A stretch of DNA of 64,000 bases from an uncultured Gemmatimonadota bacterium. GTDB taxonomy: Bacteria > Gemmatimonadota > Gemmatimonadetes > Gemmatimonadales > Gemmatimonadaceae. Numbering within the stretch: position 1 is the stretch's first letter; each line of letters starts with the position of its first letter. The DNA is taken from NCBI GenBank assembly GCA_903882745.1, contig CAIRYG010000011.1:186001-250000 (forward strand), given 5' to 3'. The notes below the pieces were generated by a model. It ran no database searches and was not told the DNA's origin. It saw only the letters and a program-made list of their open reading frames with translations. Shown here in pieces: positions 42,631-49,878 of the stretch. A program made the position numbers and the translations under genes.

Positions 42631-44709
42631 CTACTGTGCGTCCGGAACGCCCACGACCTGATCGATAATAAAGGCCTGCCGGAACGCTTCTTCTTTGAGC
42701 CGTTCATAGCGACCCGTGGAGCCGCCGTGGCCGGCGCCCATGTTCATCTTGAGGAGCAGTGGATTCGTGTCGGTCTTGAGCGCGCGCAGCCGTGCGACCC
42801 ACTTGGTGGGCTCCCAGAAGGGAACGCGCGAATCGTTCACACCACTGGTCGCCAAGATGCGCGGGTAGCCCTGCGCGGTGACGTTTTCGTAGGGCGCGTA
42901 GCTCTTGATGTAGGTGTAGTCGGCGGGGAGGTTGGGGTTCCCCCACTGCTCCCACTCTTGGCTCGTCAGGGGGAGCGACTCATCGAGCATGGTGTTGAGC
43001 ACGTCCACAAAGGGAACGTCGGCCACAATCGCCCGGAACAGCTCGGGGCGCAGGTTCGCAATCGCCCCCATCAGCAAGCCACCGGCGCTTCCGCCATTCG
43101 CCGCCAGGTACCGACGCGAGGTATAGCGTTCACGCACCAAGTGATCCGAAACGTCGATAAAGTCGTAAAAGGTGTTGACCTTCTGCTGCATTTTCCCCGC
43201 GTCGTACCAGGCGCGCCCCATTTCTTGCCCGCCGCGCACGTGGGCGATCGCGTAGATGAACCCGCGATCAATCAGAGAGAACCGCACCGAACTAAAGGTC
43301 GGCTCCATGGTGTAGCCGTAGGAGCCGTAGGCGTAGAGCAAAAGCGGGCGGTTCCCGTCGCGCGCGAGTGGCGCCCGGTACACGAGCGACACGGGCACCA
43401 TCGTCCCGTCACGCGCCGGCGCCATAACCCGCTCCACCGTGCACCGCGACGGATCGAAATCGCCGAGTACTTCGTCGCGCTTGCGGAGTGCGCGCGTCCG
43501 CGACGCGAGGTCGTAATCGTACACGGCGCGCGGCTGCGCGAGCGATGAATAGCTGAAGCGATAGGCCGTGGAATGGAACTCCGGATTGTCCGCCGGATAC
43601 ACGCCGTAGGCTGCGTCGTCGAAACCCACGCGATGCTGTGCATCGCTCGCAAGATCGATCACCGTCAGTTGCCGGAGCCCGCCCTCGCGCTCGACCACCA
43701 CCGCGTGCTGCGCAAAGACGTCGACGCCCTCGACAAACACCTCAGGGCGATGCGCAATCCACTCCATCCACGCCGCGGGATCACGCACCGGCGCCCGCAT
43801 GACCTTGAAGTTCGATGCCGCATCCCGATTGGTCGTGATGTACCACCAATCGCCTCCGTGGGCGATGTCATACTCCACCCCTTCGGTACGCGGTGCGACG
43901 CAGCGCGGCGCACTCTCCGGCGCCGCCGCATCAACCACCCACCACTCGGCGCTCGTAAAACTGGCACTCGAGATGCAGACCCAGGCCGCGCTGCGCGAGG
44001 TGTGCACCCCCACATTGAACCGCGAGTCCCCGTCGACGTACACGCGCACATCCTCGCTCGCCGGCGTGCCGAGTCGATGACGATGCACCGCGTTCGAACG
44101 CTTGGCCTCATCGGTCGTCGTATAGAACAGCGTGCCGCTCGCACTCGCCCACGCGAGCCCGAAGCCCAACGGCGCGATCCGATCGGGGAGCGTCTCGCCG
44201 GCTGTGAGATCGATCACCTGGAGCTCGAAATCCTCGTATCCGTTCGTGTCGACCAGAACGGCCAAGTAGCGATGATCCGGACTGACCTCGAATCCCCCGA
44301 GGTTGTGAAAGTCGTGCCCAACCGCCGCCGCGTTCTGGTCGTAGTAGACCTGCTCGGGTGCATCGGCGGCGCCGAATCGACGACAGAAAATCGGATACGG
44401 TTTGCCCTGCTCCGTCCGCGTGTAGTACCACCAGTCGCCGTGGCGCGCGGGGACTTGGCTGTCGTCCTCCTTGATGCGGCCGAGCATCTCCGTGTACAGC
44501 TCCCCCTGCAGCGGCTCCGTGTGCCGCATCATCCCGTCCGTGTACGCGTTCTCCGCGTTGAGATACGCAATGACGCGCGCATCGGACTTGTCGCGGAGCC
44601 AAGCGTAGTCGTCCACGCGGGTGTCGCCGTGGAGGGTGGTGCTCACCGGAATCCGGTCGGCGACAGGAGGGGTGAGCGGCGCGACGGGGTGCGAGGGCTG
44701 GGTGGTCAC
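42631..44709 (-). CDS. ptrB: Oligopeptidase B-type S9 peptidase
   Basis: 692 residues if GTG at 44709 is used, close to the 686 of E. coli PtrB; the reading frame stays open further upstream but that would overlap the divergent gene at 44776. N-terminal beta-propeller (VDDYAWLRDKSDARVIAYLNAEN, a typical opening), C-terminal alpha/beta-hydrolase with catalytic Ser541 (NGGSAGGLL), Asp626 (GVNDSRVPFW) and His661 (GAGHGGSTGR). It cleaves after Lys/Arg in short peptides. No signal peptide, so cytoplasmic. Followed by the glycosyltransferase after 38 bp. Confidence 0.88.
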   Translation of the reverse strand: MTTQPSHPVAPLTPPVADRIPVSTTLHGDTRVDDYAWLRDKSDARVIAYLNAENAYTDGMMRHTEPLQGELYTEMLGRIKEDDSQVPARHGDWWYYTRTEQGKPYPIFCRRFGAADAPEQVYYDQNAAAVGHDFHNLGGFEVSPDHRYLAVLVDTNGYEDFELQVIDLTAGETLPDRIAPLGFGLAWASASGTLFYTTTDEAKRSNAVHRHRLGTPASEDVRVYVDGDSRFNVGVHTSRSAAWVCISSASFTSAEWWVVDAAAPESAPRCVAPRTEGVEYDIAHGGDWWYITTNRDAASNFKVMRAPVRDPAAWMEWIAHRPEVFVEGVDVFAQHAVVVEREGGLRQLTVIDLASDAQHRVGFDDAAYGVYPADNPEFHSTAYRFSYSSLAQPRAVYDYDLASRTRALRKRDEVLGDFDPSRCTVERVMAPARDGTMVPVSLVYRAPLARDGNRPLLLYAYGSYGYTMEPTFSSVRFSLIDRGFIYAIAHVRGGQEMGRAWYDAGKMQQKVNTFYDFIDVSDHLVRERYTSRRYLAANGGSAGGLLMGAIANLRPELFRAIVADVPFVDVLNTMLDESLPLTSQEWEQWGNPNLPADYTYIKSYAPYENVTAQGYPRILATSGVNDSRVPFWEPTKWVARLRALKTDTNPLLLKMNMGAGHGGSTGRYERLKEEAFRQAFIIDQVVGVPDAQ

Positions 44710-44775
44710 GGTGATGTGGAGAGTCGAAAGGGACGGCAGGAGGCACTCCCGCCTCAGACAAGATACCTTTTGGGG

Positions 44776-45282
44776 ATGGCACACCACGAATCCCCGGGCG
44801 AGCGGCTCCTCCACGCGCATCGTGCGTTGCGCAAAGTCCCCTTCGGCGACTTCCTCTTCACCCTTATGGTGAAGCAGATGATCCCCTATACCGGTTCCGT
44901 GAACCCGCGGGTTGAAGTGCTGGAGCCCGGCTTTGCGCGGATCTCGATTGTGCAAAAGCGACGCCTTGAGCAGCACCTGGGCTCCATCCACGCTATTGCC
45001 CTGATGAACGTCGCCGAATTTGCCAGCGGCGCGGCGATGACCACCGCCCTCCCCGCCGGCTACCGCGGGATCGTGACGCACATCGGCATCGACTATTTCA
45101 AGAAAGCGCGCGGAAAGGTGACCGCCGAGAGCCGCCCGGAACTCCCCGACCTCACGGTCGAGGGGGAATACGACTTCTTCAGCACGCTGACCGACGCCTC
45201 GGGCGCCATGGTCGCGCGCGCCACGGTGCGCTGGAAGCTCGGACCGATCCCGCCAAAAGCGGCTGCGCAGGGGGCCGTATGA
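44776..45282 (+). CDS. Hotdog-fold thioesterase-like protein (DUF4442-like)
   Basis: 168 residues from the ATG at 44776. Pattern: FTLMVKQMIPYTGSVNPRVEVLEPGFARI, then HLGSIHAIALMNVAEFASGAAM, typical of DUF4442/YiiD-like hotdog proteins; the latter segment resembles the N-cap helix of thioesterases. The substrate is unknown; many act on acyl-CoA or acyl-ACP. Its stop overlaps the nitronate monooxygenase start (ATGA). Divergent from ptrB. Confidence 0.75.
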   Translation: MAHHESPGERLLHAHRALRKVPFGDFLFTLMVKQMIPYTGSVNPRVEVLEPGFARISIVQKRRLEQHLGSIHAIALMNVAEFASGAAMTTALPAGYRGIVTHIGIDYFKKARGKVTAESRPELPDLTVEGEYDFFSTLTDASGAMVARATVRWKLGPIPPKAAAQGAV

Positions 45283-46262
45283 GCGAGTTGCTTCCGTCTA
45301 CCCCCTTCACCCGCGCCGTCGGGATCGACGTCCCGCTGATCTGCGGACCGATGTACCCGTGCAGCAATCCGGAACTGGTCGCCGCTGTGAGCGAAGCGGG
45401 TGGCATTGGAATCGTCCAGCCGATCTCCCTGACATACGTCTACGGCTACGACTTTCGCGCGGGGCTCAAACAGATCCGCTCGCTGACCGACAAACCCTTC
45501 GGCTTCAACGCGCTCATTGAGCAGTCGTCCAAGGCCTATCACAACAAGATGGTCCAGTGGGTGGACGTCGCCCTCGAAGAAGGGGTGCGATTCTTCATCA
45601 CGTCGCTCGGGAATCCCAAGTGGGTTGCCGACCGTGTGCATGCCGCGGGCGGCATTGTCTATCACGATGTGACCGAAAAGAAGTGGGCGCAGAAAGGGCT
45701 CGACGGCGGCGTCGACGGATTGATTGCCGTGAACAGTCGCGCCGGCGGCCACACCGGCCAACGCACCGCGCGGCAACTCTTCGACGAACTCGCCCCACTC
45801 GGCGTACCGCTCGTCTCGGCCGGCGGCGTGGGCACCGCACGTGAGTTCGTGGAACAACTCGCCATCGGATACGCAGGGGTGCAACTCGGCACCCGCTTCA
45901 TTGCGACGCCTGAGTGCAAGACAAGCCACGCCTACAAGCAAGCGATTGTCGATGCCACGGAAGCGGACATCGCGCTGACCGAGCGGCTCACCGGCGTCCC
46001 CGTGAGCGTGATTGCCAACGACTACGTGAAGCGACTTGGCACCAAGGCCGGCCCCTTCGCACGATGGATGCTGCAGGGGCGCAAGACCAAGCACTGGATG
46101 CGCATGTACTACGCGCTCAAGGGACTACACTCCATGAAAAAGAGCTCGCAGCGTGAACAGGGCGCAGAATACTGGCAGGCCGGAAAAAGCGTGGCCGGCA
46201 TTCACGAGGTGAAGCCGGCCGGTGCGATCGTGCGAGAGTTCGCCGAGGCGTGGCGGGACTAA
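45279..46262 (+). CDS. Nitronate monooxygenase-like flavoprotein
   Basis: 327 residues of TIM-barrel flavoenzyme. Motifs: VPLICGPMYPCSNPELVAAVSEAGGIGIVQP, GVDGLIAVNSRAGGHTG with the His-Thr-Gly element, and the phosphate-binding GVPLVSAGGVGTAREF and GTRFIATPE. The family oxidises alkyl nitronates (or propionate-3-nitronate) using FMN; related members are enoyl reductases (FabK). Here the coupling with a hotdog protein hints at an acyl-chain role, but the sequence does not settle it. Cytoplasmic. Confidence 0.82.
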   Translation: MSELLPSTPFTRAVGIDVPLICGPMYPCSNPELVAAVSEAGGIGIVQPISLTYVYGYDFRAGLKQIRSLTDKPFGFNALIEQSSKAYHNKMVQWVDVALEEGVRFFITSLGNPKWVADRVHAAGGIVYHDVTEKKWAQKGLDGGVDGLIAVNSRAGGHTGQRTARQLFDELAPLGVPLVSAGGVGTAREFVEQLAIGYAGVQLGTRFIATPECKTSHAYKQAIVDATEADIALTERLTGVPVSVIANDYVKRLGTKAGPFARWMLQGRKTKHWMRMYYALKGLHSMKKSSQREQGAEYWQAGKSVAGIHEVKPAGAIVREFAEAWRD

Positions 46263-46291
46263 GTGTACCCGCCCCGCGGTGCGGACTTCGC

Positions 46292-46339
46292 GCTATTAGT
46301 ACTTCGTGCTGTTAGTACTTCGCGCGACTAGTACTTCGC
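46292..46339. repeat. Three tandem 16-bp repeats over the FKBP stop codon
   Basis: GCTATTAGTACTTCGT, GCTGTTAGTACTTCGC and GCGACTAGTACTTCGC follow each other at 46292-46339. The last copy contains the true TAG stop of the FKBP gene; the upstream copies (downstream in the transcript) repeat the gene's end with TAA codons. Each unit contains AGTACT. Confidence 0.9.
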
Positions 46340-46804
46340 GCTGATGATCTCGATCACGAACACCAACGTGGCATCACCTGGAATCTTGCCGGACCGTTCC
46401 TGGCCGTAGCCGAGGTCCGGGGGAATCACGAGTTGCCGGCGGCCACCCACGCGCATACCGACGAGGCCGTCGTCCCATCCTTGGATGACCTGGCGACGCC
46501 CGAGCTTGAACGAAATCGGCTTTTCACCCGGGCCGACTTTATCGAACTCGGTGCCGTTGTTGAGCGAGCCGGTGTAGCGCACCGTGAGGTTCTGCCCCGC
46601 TTGGACGATTGGCCCCGTTCCAAGTTCCAGATCGCGCACATAGACGCCCAAGGCCGTCTTGGTCATCTTGGCGAAATCCACGTTGAGCTTCTCCGCGAAG
46701 GGGAGCCGCTCGGGATTCGGCGCGGGGAGCGACGCACCGCCACCCGCGCACGCGAGTGATACGGCAGCGACCATCAGGAGTGCAACGCGGGCAATGCTAT
46801 GCAT
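46328..46804 (-). CDS. FKBP-type peptidyl-prolyl isomerase lipoprotein
   Basis: 158 residues: lipoprotein signal MHSIARVALLMVAAVSLAC (Cys19), a linker, then an FKBP domain with VQAGQNLTVRYTGSLNNGTEFDKV, FKLGRRQVIQGWDDGLVGMRVGGRR and IPPDLGYGQ; the active-site residues Tyr, Phe-Asp, Ile/Trp and Tyr are in place. Predicted periplasm-facing lipoprotein that assists folding of exported proteins. Its last codons lie in a tandem-repeat array. Confidence 0.9.
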   Translation of the reverse strand: MHSIARVALLMVAAVSLACAGGGASLPAPNPERLPFAEKLNVDFAKMTKTALGVYVRDLELGTGPIVQAGQNLTVRYTGSLNNGTEFDKVGPGEKPISFKLGRRQVIQGWDDGLVGMRVGGRRQLVIPPDLGYGQERSGKIPGDATLVFVIEIISAKY

Positions 46805-46957
46805 GGCAGTGGGTCCGGAAAGGGCGATTCCACAAGATAACCACCACTCCGCCTCGGCCGCACCGGGCCACCGCGAGCTAACGTGGCGGGGACCATGATC
46901 GTCGTATAGTTAGTGCGGTCCCGGTAAACTGCGGTCTTCTCACTCAGGAGCTCCCCA

Positions 46958-47476
46958 ATGCGCGCTTCACTCCATCGTGAATCACTGCTGATTGCCCTTC
47001 TCGTCCTCGCAGTCGTTCCTGCAACCGCACAGGCGCAGCGAGGACTCGGCGGGGTTGGAGGGCTCCGTGGGCGCGGGGCCGGCCTGATGGCGGCGGCACA
47101 GGACGCCAGCCTCTTGGGGGTGATCCTGACGCACAAGGACGGCCTCAAGCTTTCCGTCGATCAGATTGCCAAGATTCGACGGATTGACTCCACCACAACG
47201 GCCGCGAACGCGCCGACCATGGCCAAGATGCGTGCGCTACGGGGTGACAGCACCGCGGGTGCGACGCGTCCCGCGCAGATGACGCAGGAACAGCGCGCGA
47301 TCGCGATGCAGTTGATGCAAGAAGCGGCGCCGCTACTGCGCGAGATGGCGGAGCGGAACGCCAAAGGAGCCGACGAAGCGCGCGCGCTGCTGACCCAGGA
47401 GCAGAAAGACGCGCTCCAGAAGATTCTGGATGAACAAGCCGCGGGGCGTGGCCGCGGTCGGCGCCCCGAGCGCTGA
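46958..47476 (+). CDS. Exported Spy/LTXXQ-like protein
   Basis: 172 residues with a signal peptide (LIALLVLAVVPATAQAQ), a Gly/Arg-rich stretch (RGLGGVGGLRGRGAG), then a helical domain with the LTxxQ element near the end (ARALLTQEQKDALQKILDEQ), the sign of the Spy/CpxP-like periplasmic chaperone or stress proteins. A good ribosome-binding site (CAGGAGC) precedes the ATG. Mainly alpha-helical with a basic tail. Divergent from FKBP. Confidence 0.7.
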   Translation: MRASLHRESLLIALLVLAVVPATAQAQRGLGGVGGLRGRGAGLMAAAQDASLLGVILTHKDGLKLSVDQIAKIRRIDSTTTAANAPTMAKMRALRGDSTAGATRPAQMTQEQRAIAMQLMQEAAPLLREMAERNAKGADEARALLTQEQKDALQKILDEQAAGRGRGRRPER

Positions 47477-47497
47477 ACAGGCGTTCGGACATGCACG

Positions 47498-47530
47498 AGG
47501 GGCCGGCGCCGTGGACAGGCGCCGGCCCCT
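47498..47530. terminator. Bidirectional hairpin between convergent genes
   Basis: AGGGGCCGGCGCC pairs with GGCGCCGGCCCCT (13 bp, loop GTGGACA), followed by TCTTC. It lies between the convergent genes ending at 47476 and 47547. Confidence 0.75.
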
Positions 47531-47546
47531 TCTTCGTGGCGGAGGG

Positions 47547-49685
47547 CTACTTCTCGCCCGCCTTCAGCACCCGCACCGACTTCACGTAATCGCCGAGCTC
47601 GAGACGGTCCACGACGTCCATCCCCTTCACCACCCGCCCGAGCGCGGCAAAGTCGCCCTCGTTATGCGGCTGTGGCGTGACACCAAAGGTGTACACCGCT
47701 GGGCCCGTGTCGTAGGCCGCACCGGGGCCGCGCCCCGGAAAGCGCGGCGCGTTTCCAATGTTCGAACCCCAGCTCAGATTCCCGCGCACCAACCGACCCC
47801 GGCTGATCTCGTCACGCTGAAGTGGTTCATTGATTTCCGCCTCGCGCTGCTGCGCCACAAAGTTCGGCACCACGCGGTCAAAGCGGATGTTCTGTAAGGT
47901 GCCCTTCGCCGTGAGCTGCAGCAGGTAGTCGCTCGCGAGTGGCGTGTCGAGCGGATTCAGCTCGGTATCCACCGCCCCCTTGGTGGTCTCCCACCGCAGG
48001 CGAGGCGCGGGCGCCCCGTTGTAGACGGGCACCACCACGGTCTCAACAATGCGCTGATAATCCGCGTCGGTGCGCGTTGGATGCGCCGGGCGCCCCGCCC
48101 CCCACGCCGCGAGCGTCTTCGGGCCAAACCCACGGCCTGCAAATCCGTACACGACATCACTCGGCGCCGTCGGATATTTCGCAAAGAACGCCGCCGCCGC
48201 TGCGCCGCCGCGCTGCTCGATATCGGCCAAGGCTTCGATCGTCGATTCCTGCGCGATCAGTGCGCTGTCCTTGAGGGCCACCGCAAAGGCGTCGAGGAGC
48301 GTGGGGATGTCCGACGCATCAGCCCACTTGGCCATCGATGCCGCCGCGGCAGCGCGCACCGCGACATCCTGCGACGCAAACGCGCGCTTCCGCGCCGCAC
48401 GACGCACGGAAAGTTCCTCGACCGTATCGGCGAGCGTGAGGTATGCTTGATTCGCCGTCGCGCGGACGGCACGATCCGGATCCTTGAGCAATAGCTCAAT
48501 GCCTGCACGACCGCCGAGGCCAAGTTTGGCCAGCACCTGTGCGGCTGCGGTGCGCACCGTCAGTGAGGTGTCTTTCGCCATCGCGGTCGCAGGATCAAGC
48601 GCTTCGGCCAGCCACACATCGGCAAGCGCCGTAATCGCCGCAGCGCGAATCCAGGCCGGGTTATCCGATTCGGTGGAACTCACAAGCTGCGCAATCGCCG
48701 CGCGCGCCTTGTCGCCGCGCGAGCCGATCCCCTCGGCGGCTGTGGTCGCGATCCACATATCCTCTGCGTTCAGCAGGAGCGTCAGCTGAATCAGCGAGCC
48801 TGCGTCAAAGAAGGTCCCGAGCGATCGAACGGCCTCGGTCTGCACACGACGATCGGCATCACGCAGCGCCTCGACAATCGCCTGTCGCGCACCGATGGCG
48901 CCGACGTCCGACGAATCCGCGCGGGGGCCTGTCAGCCCCCGCAGGGCCCACATCCGTACCTCGGGCGACGGGTCCTTGGCCAGTGCCATCAAGTCGGGAA
49001 TTTCCGCCGGATCACGATTCCGGAAGAGCGCCCAGGCCGCACGCCAGCGGAGTTCGACATCGGCCGACTGCGCCCACCGCACGATCGAACCAATGGAGCC
49101 ACGGTCGCGGTGCCGCCCAATGGCGAGCAGCGCCTCGGCCACCACCGGTGCCGTACGAGGACTCGGCGCCGCATTCCCGAGGTAGAGCGAGAGCCGCATC
49201 CGCGTGTCGCTCGTGCGAATCTTCCCAAAGGCGCCCGCAGCCTCGGTCGCGACGCCGACCGGCGTTTTGGCGCCTTGCAGCAGCGAATCCAGCCAGACCA
49301 CGGCGCTGGTGTCTACCAGCTGCCCAGTGGCCCACACGACCGTGGCCAGCACCGCGGTATCAGCGTCCGTGCGCATCGTGCGCAGCAGGGCTCGGCCGCG
49401 CGGGTCGTAGAACCGCGCAATGGCGAGCGCCGCACGACGGCGAAGCTCCGGATGCTTGGAGGCCGCAATCCGCTGCAGCGCCGTCACGTCAAAATCGCGC
49501 CGGTCCTCGAGCTTCTCGAGCGTCACAATATCGGCGACGTCGGCCGCGGCAAGCGGCACTCGTTTGACCAGCGCCGGGGCTTTGGCGGCTCCCTTCGGCG
49601 CCGCCTGCGCAACGACAACACGGGGAGAAACGGAGGCCAAAACGACGGCAAGCGCCGCCATCAGAGAGCGTGGGGAAATGTTCAT
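47547..49685 (-). CDS. Exported HEAT-repeat protein fused to a cyclophilin domain
   Basis: 712 residues. Signal peptide (MNISPRSLMAALAVVLASV ... VVVAQ), then about 12 HEAT-like helical repeats over roughly 60-520 (recurring patterns such as ELRRRAALAIARFYDPR and SPEVRMWALRGLTGPR). The C-terminal 165 residues are a cyclophilin-type isomerase domain: LRWETTKGAVDTELNPLDTPLASDYLLQL, IRFDRVVPNFVAQQ with the catalytic Arg and Phe, and GDFAALGRVVKGMDVVDRLELGD. The isomerase acts on periplasmic proteins, with the solenoid as a binding scaffold. Position opposite the FKBP gene adds a second exported foldase. Confidence 0.85.
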   Translation of the reverse strand: MNISPRSLMAALAVVLASVSPRVVVAQAAPKGAAKAPALVKRVPLAAADVADIVTLEKLEDRRDFDVTALQRIAASKHPELRRRAALAIARFYDPRGRALLRTMRTDADTAVLATVVWATGQLVDTSAVVWLDSLLQGAKTPVGVATEAAGAFGKIRTSDTRMRLSLYLGNAAPSPRTAPVVAEALLAIGRHRDRGSIGSIVRWAQSADVELRWRAAWALFRNRDPAEIPDLMALAKDPSPEVRMWALRGLTGPRADSSDVGAIGARQAIVEALRDADRRVQTEAVRSLGTFFDAGSLIQLTLLLNAEDMWIATTAAEGIGSRGDKARAAIAQLVSSTESDNPAWIRAAAITALADVWLAEALDPATAMAKDTSLTVRTAAAQVLAKLGLGGRAGIELLLKDPDRAVRATANQAYLTLADTVEELSVRRAARKRAFASQDVAVRAAAAASMAKWADASDIPTLLDAFAVALKDSALIAQESTIEALADIEQRGGAAAAAFFAKYPTAPSDVVYGFAGRGFGPKTLAAWGAGRPAHPTRTDADYQRIVETVVVPVYNGAPAPRLRWETTKGAVDTELNPLDTPLASDYLLQLTAKGTLQNIRFDRVVPNFVAQQREAEINEPLQRDEISRGRLVRGNLSWGSNIGNAPRFPGRGPGAAYDTGPAVYTFGVTPQPHNEGDFAALGRVVKGMDVVDRLELGDYVKSVRVLKAGEK

Positions 49686-49727
49686 ATGTCAGAAGATACC
49701 CCGAACCGGCCAGCAGGAGCACTCCCC

Positions 49728-49775
49728 CTCCGCACTCCCCTCCGCACTCCCCTCCGGCCTTCCCTCCGCACGCCC
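49728..49775. repeat. 12-bp tandem repeat in an intergenic region
   Basis: CTCCGCACTCCC at 49728-49739 and 49740-49751, then diverged CTCCGGCCTTCC and CTCCGCACGCCC. Non-coding, between the HEAT-cyclophilin start and the S9 peptidase start; it probably lies in a leader or promoter region. Confidence 0.85.
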
Positions 49776-49878
49776 CACCCCAGTGCCCTCAGCGGACCAC
49801 CCTCTCGTGACGTATGTTCTAGGCACGTTTGGAACGGCCGCCCCGGGCCGTAGCCCCTATTCCCCCCTCCGAGGATCC

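Noticed and set aside
42631-45081. N-terminally extended oligopeptidase B from 45081
   Set aside because: The extension overlaps the divergent hotdog-fold gene and lacks family similarity; the GTG at 44709 gives the expected length.
46905-46910. TATAGT as a -10 promoter element for the LTXXQ-like gene
   Set aside because: No acceptable -35 element lies 16-18 bp upstream; the hexamer alone is too weak.
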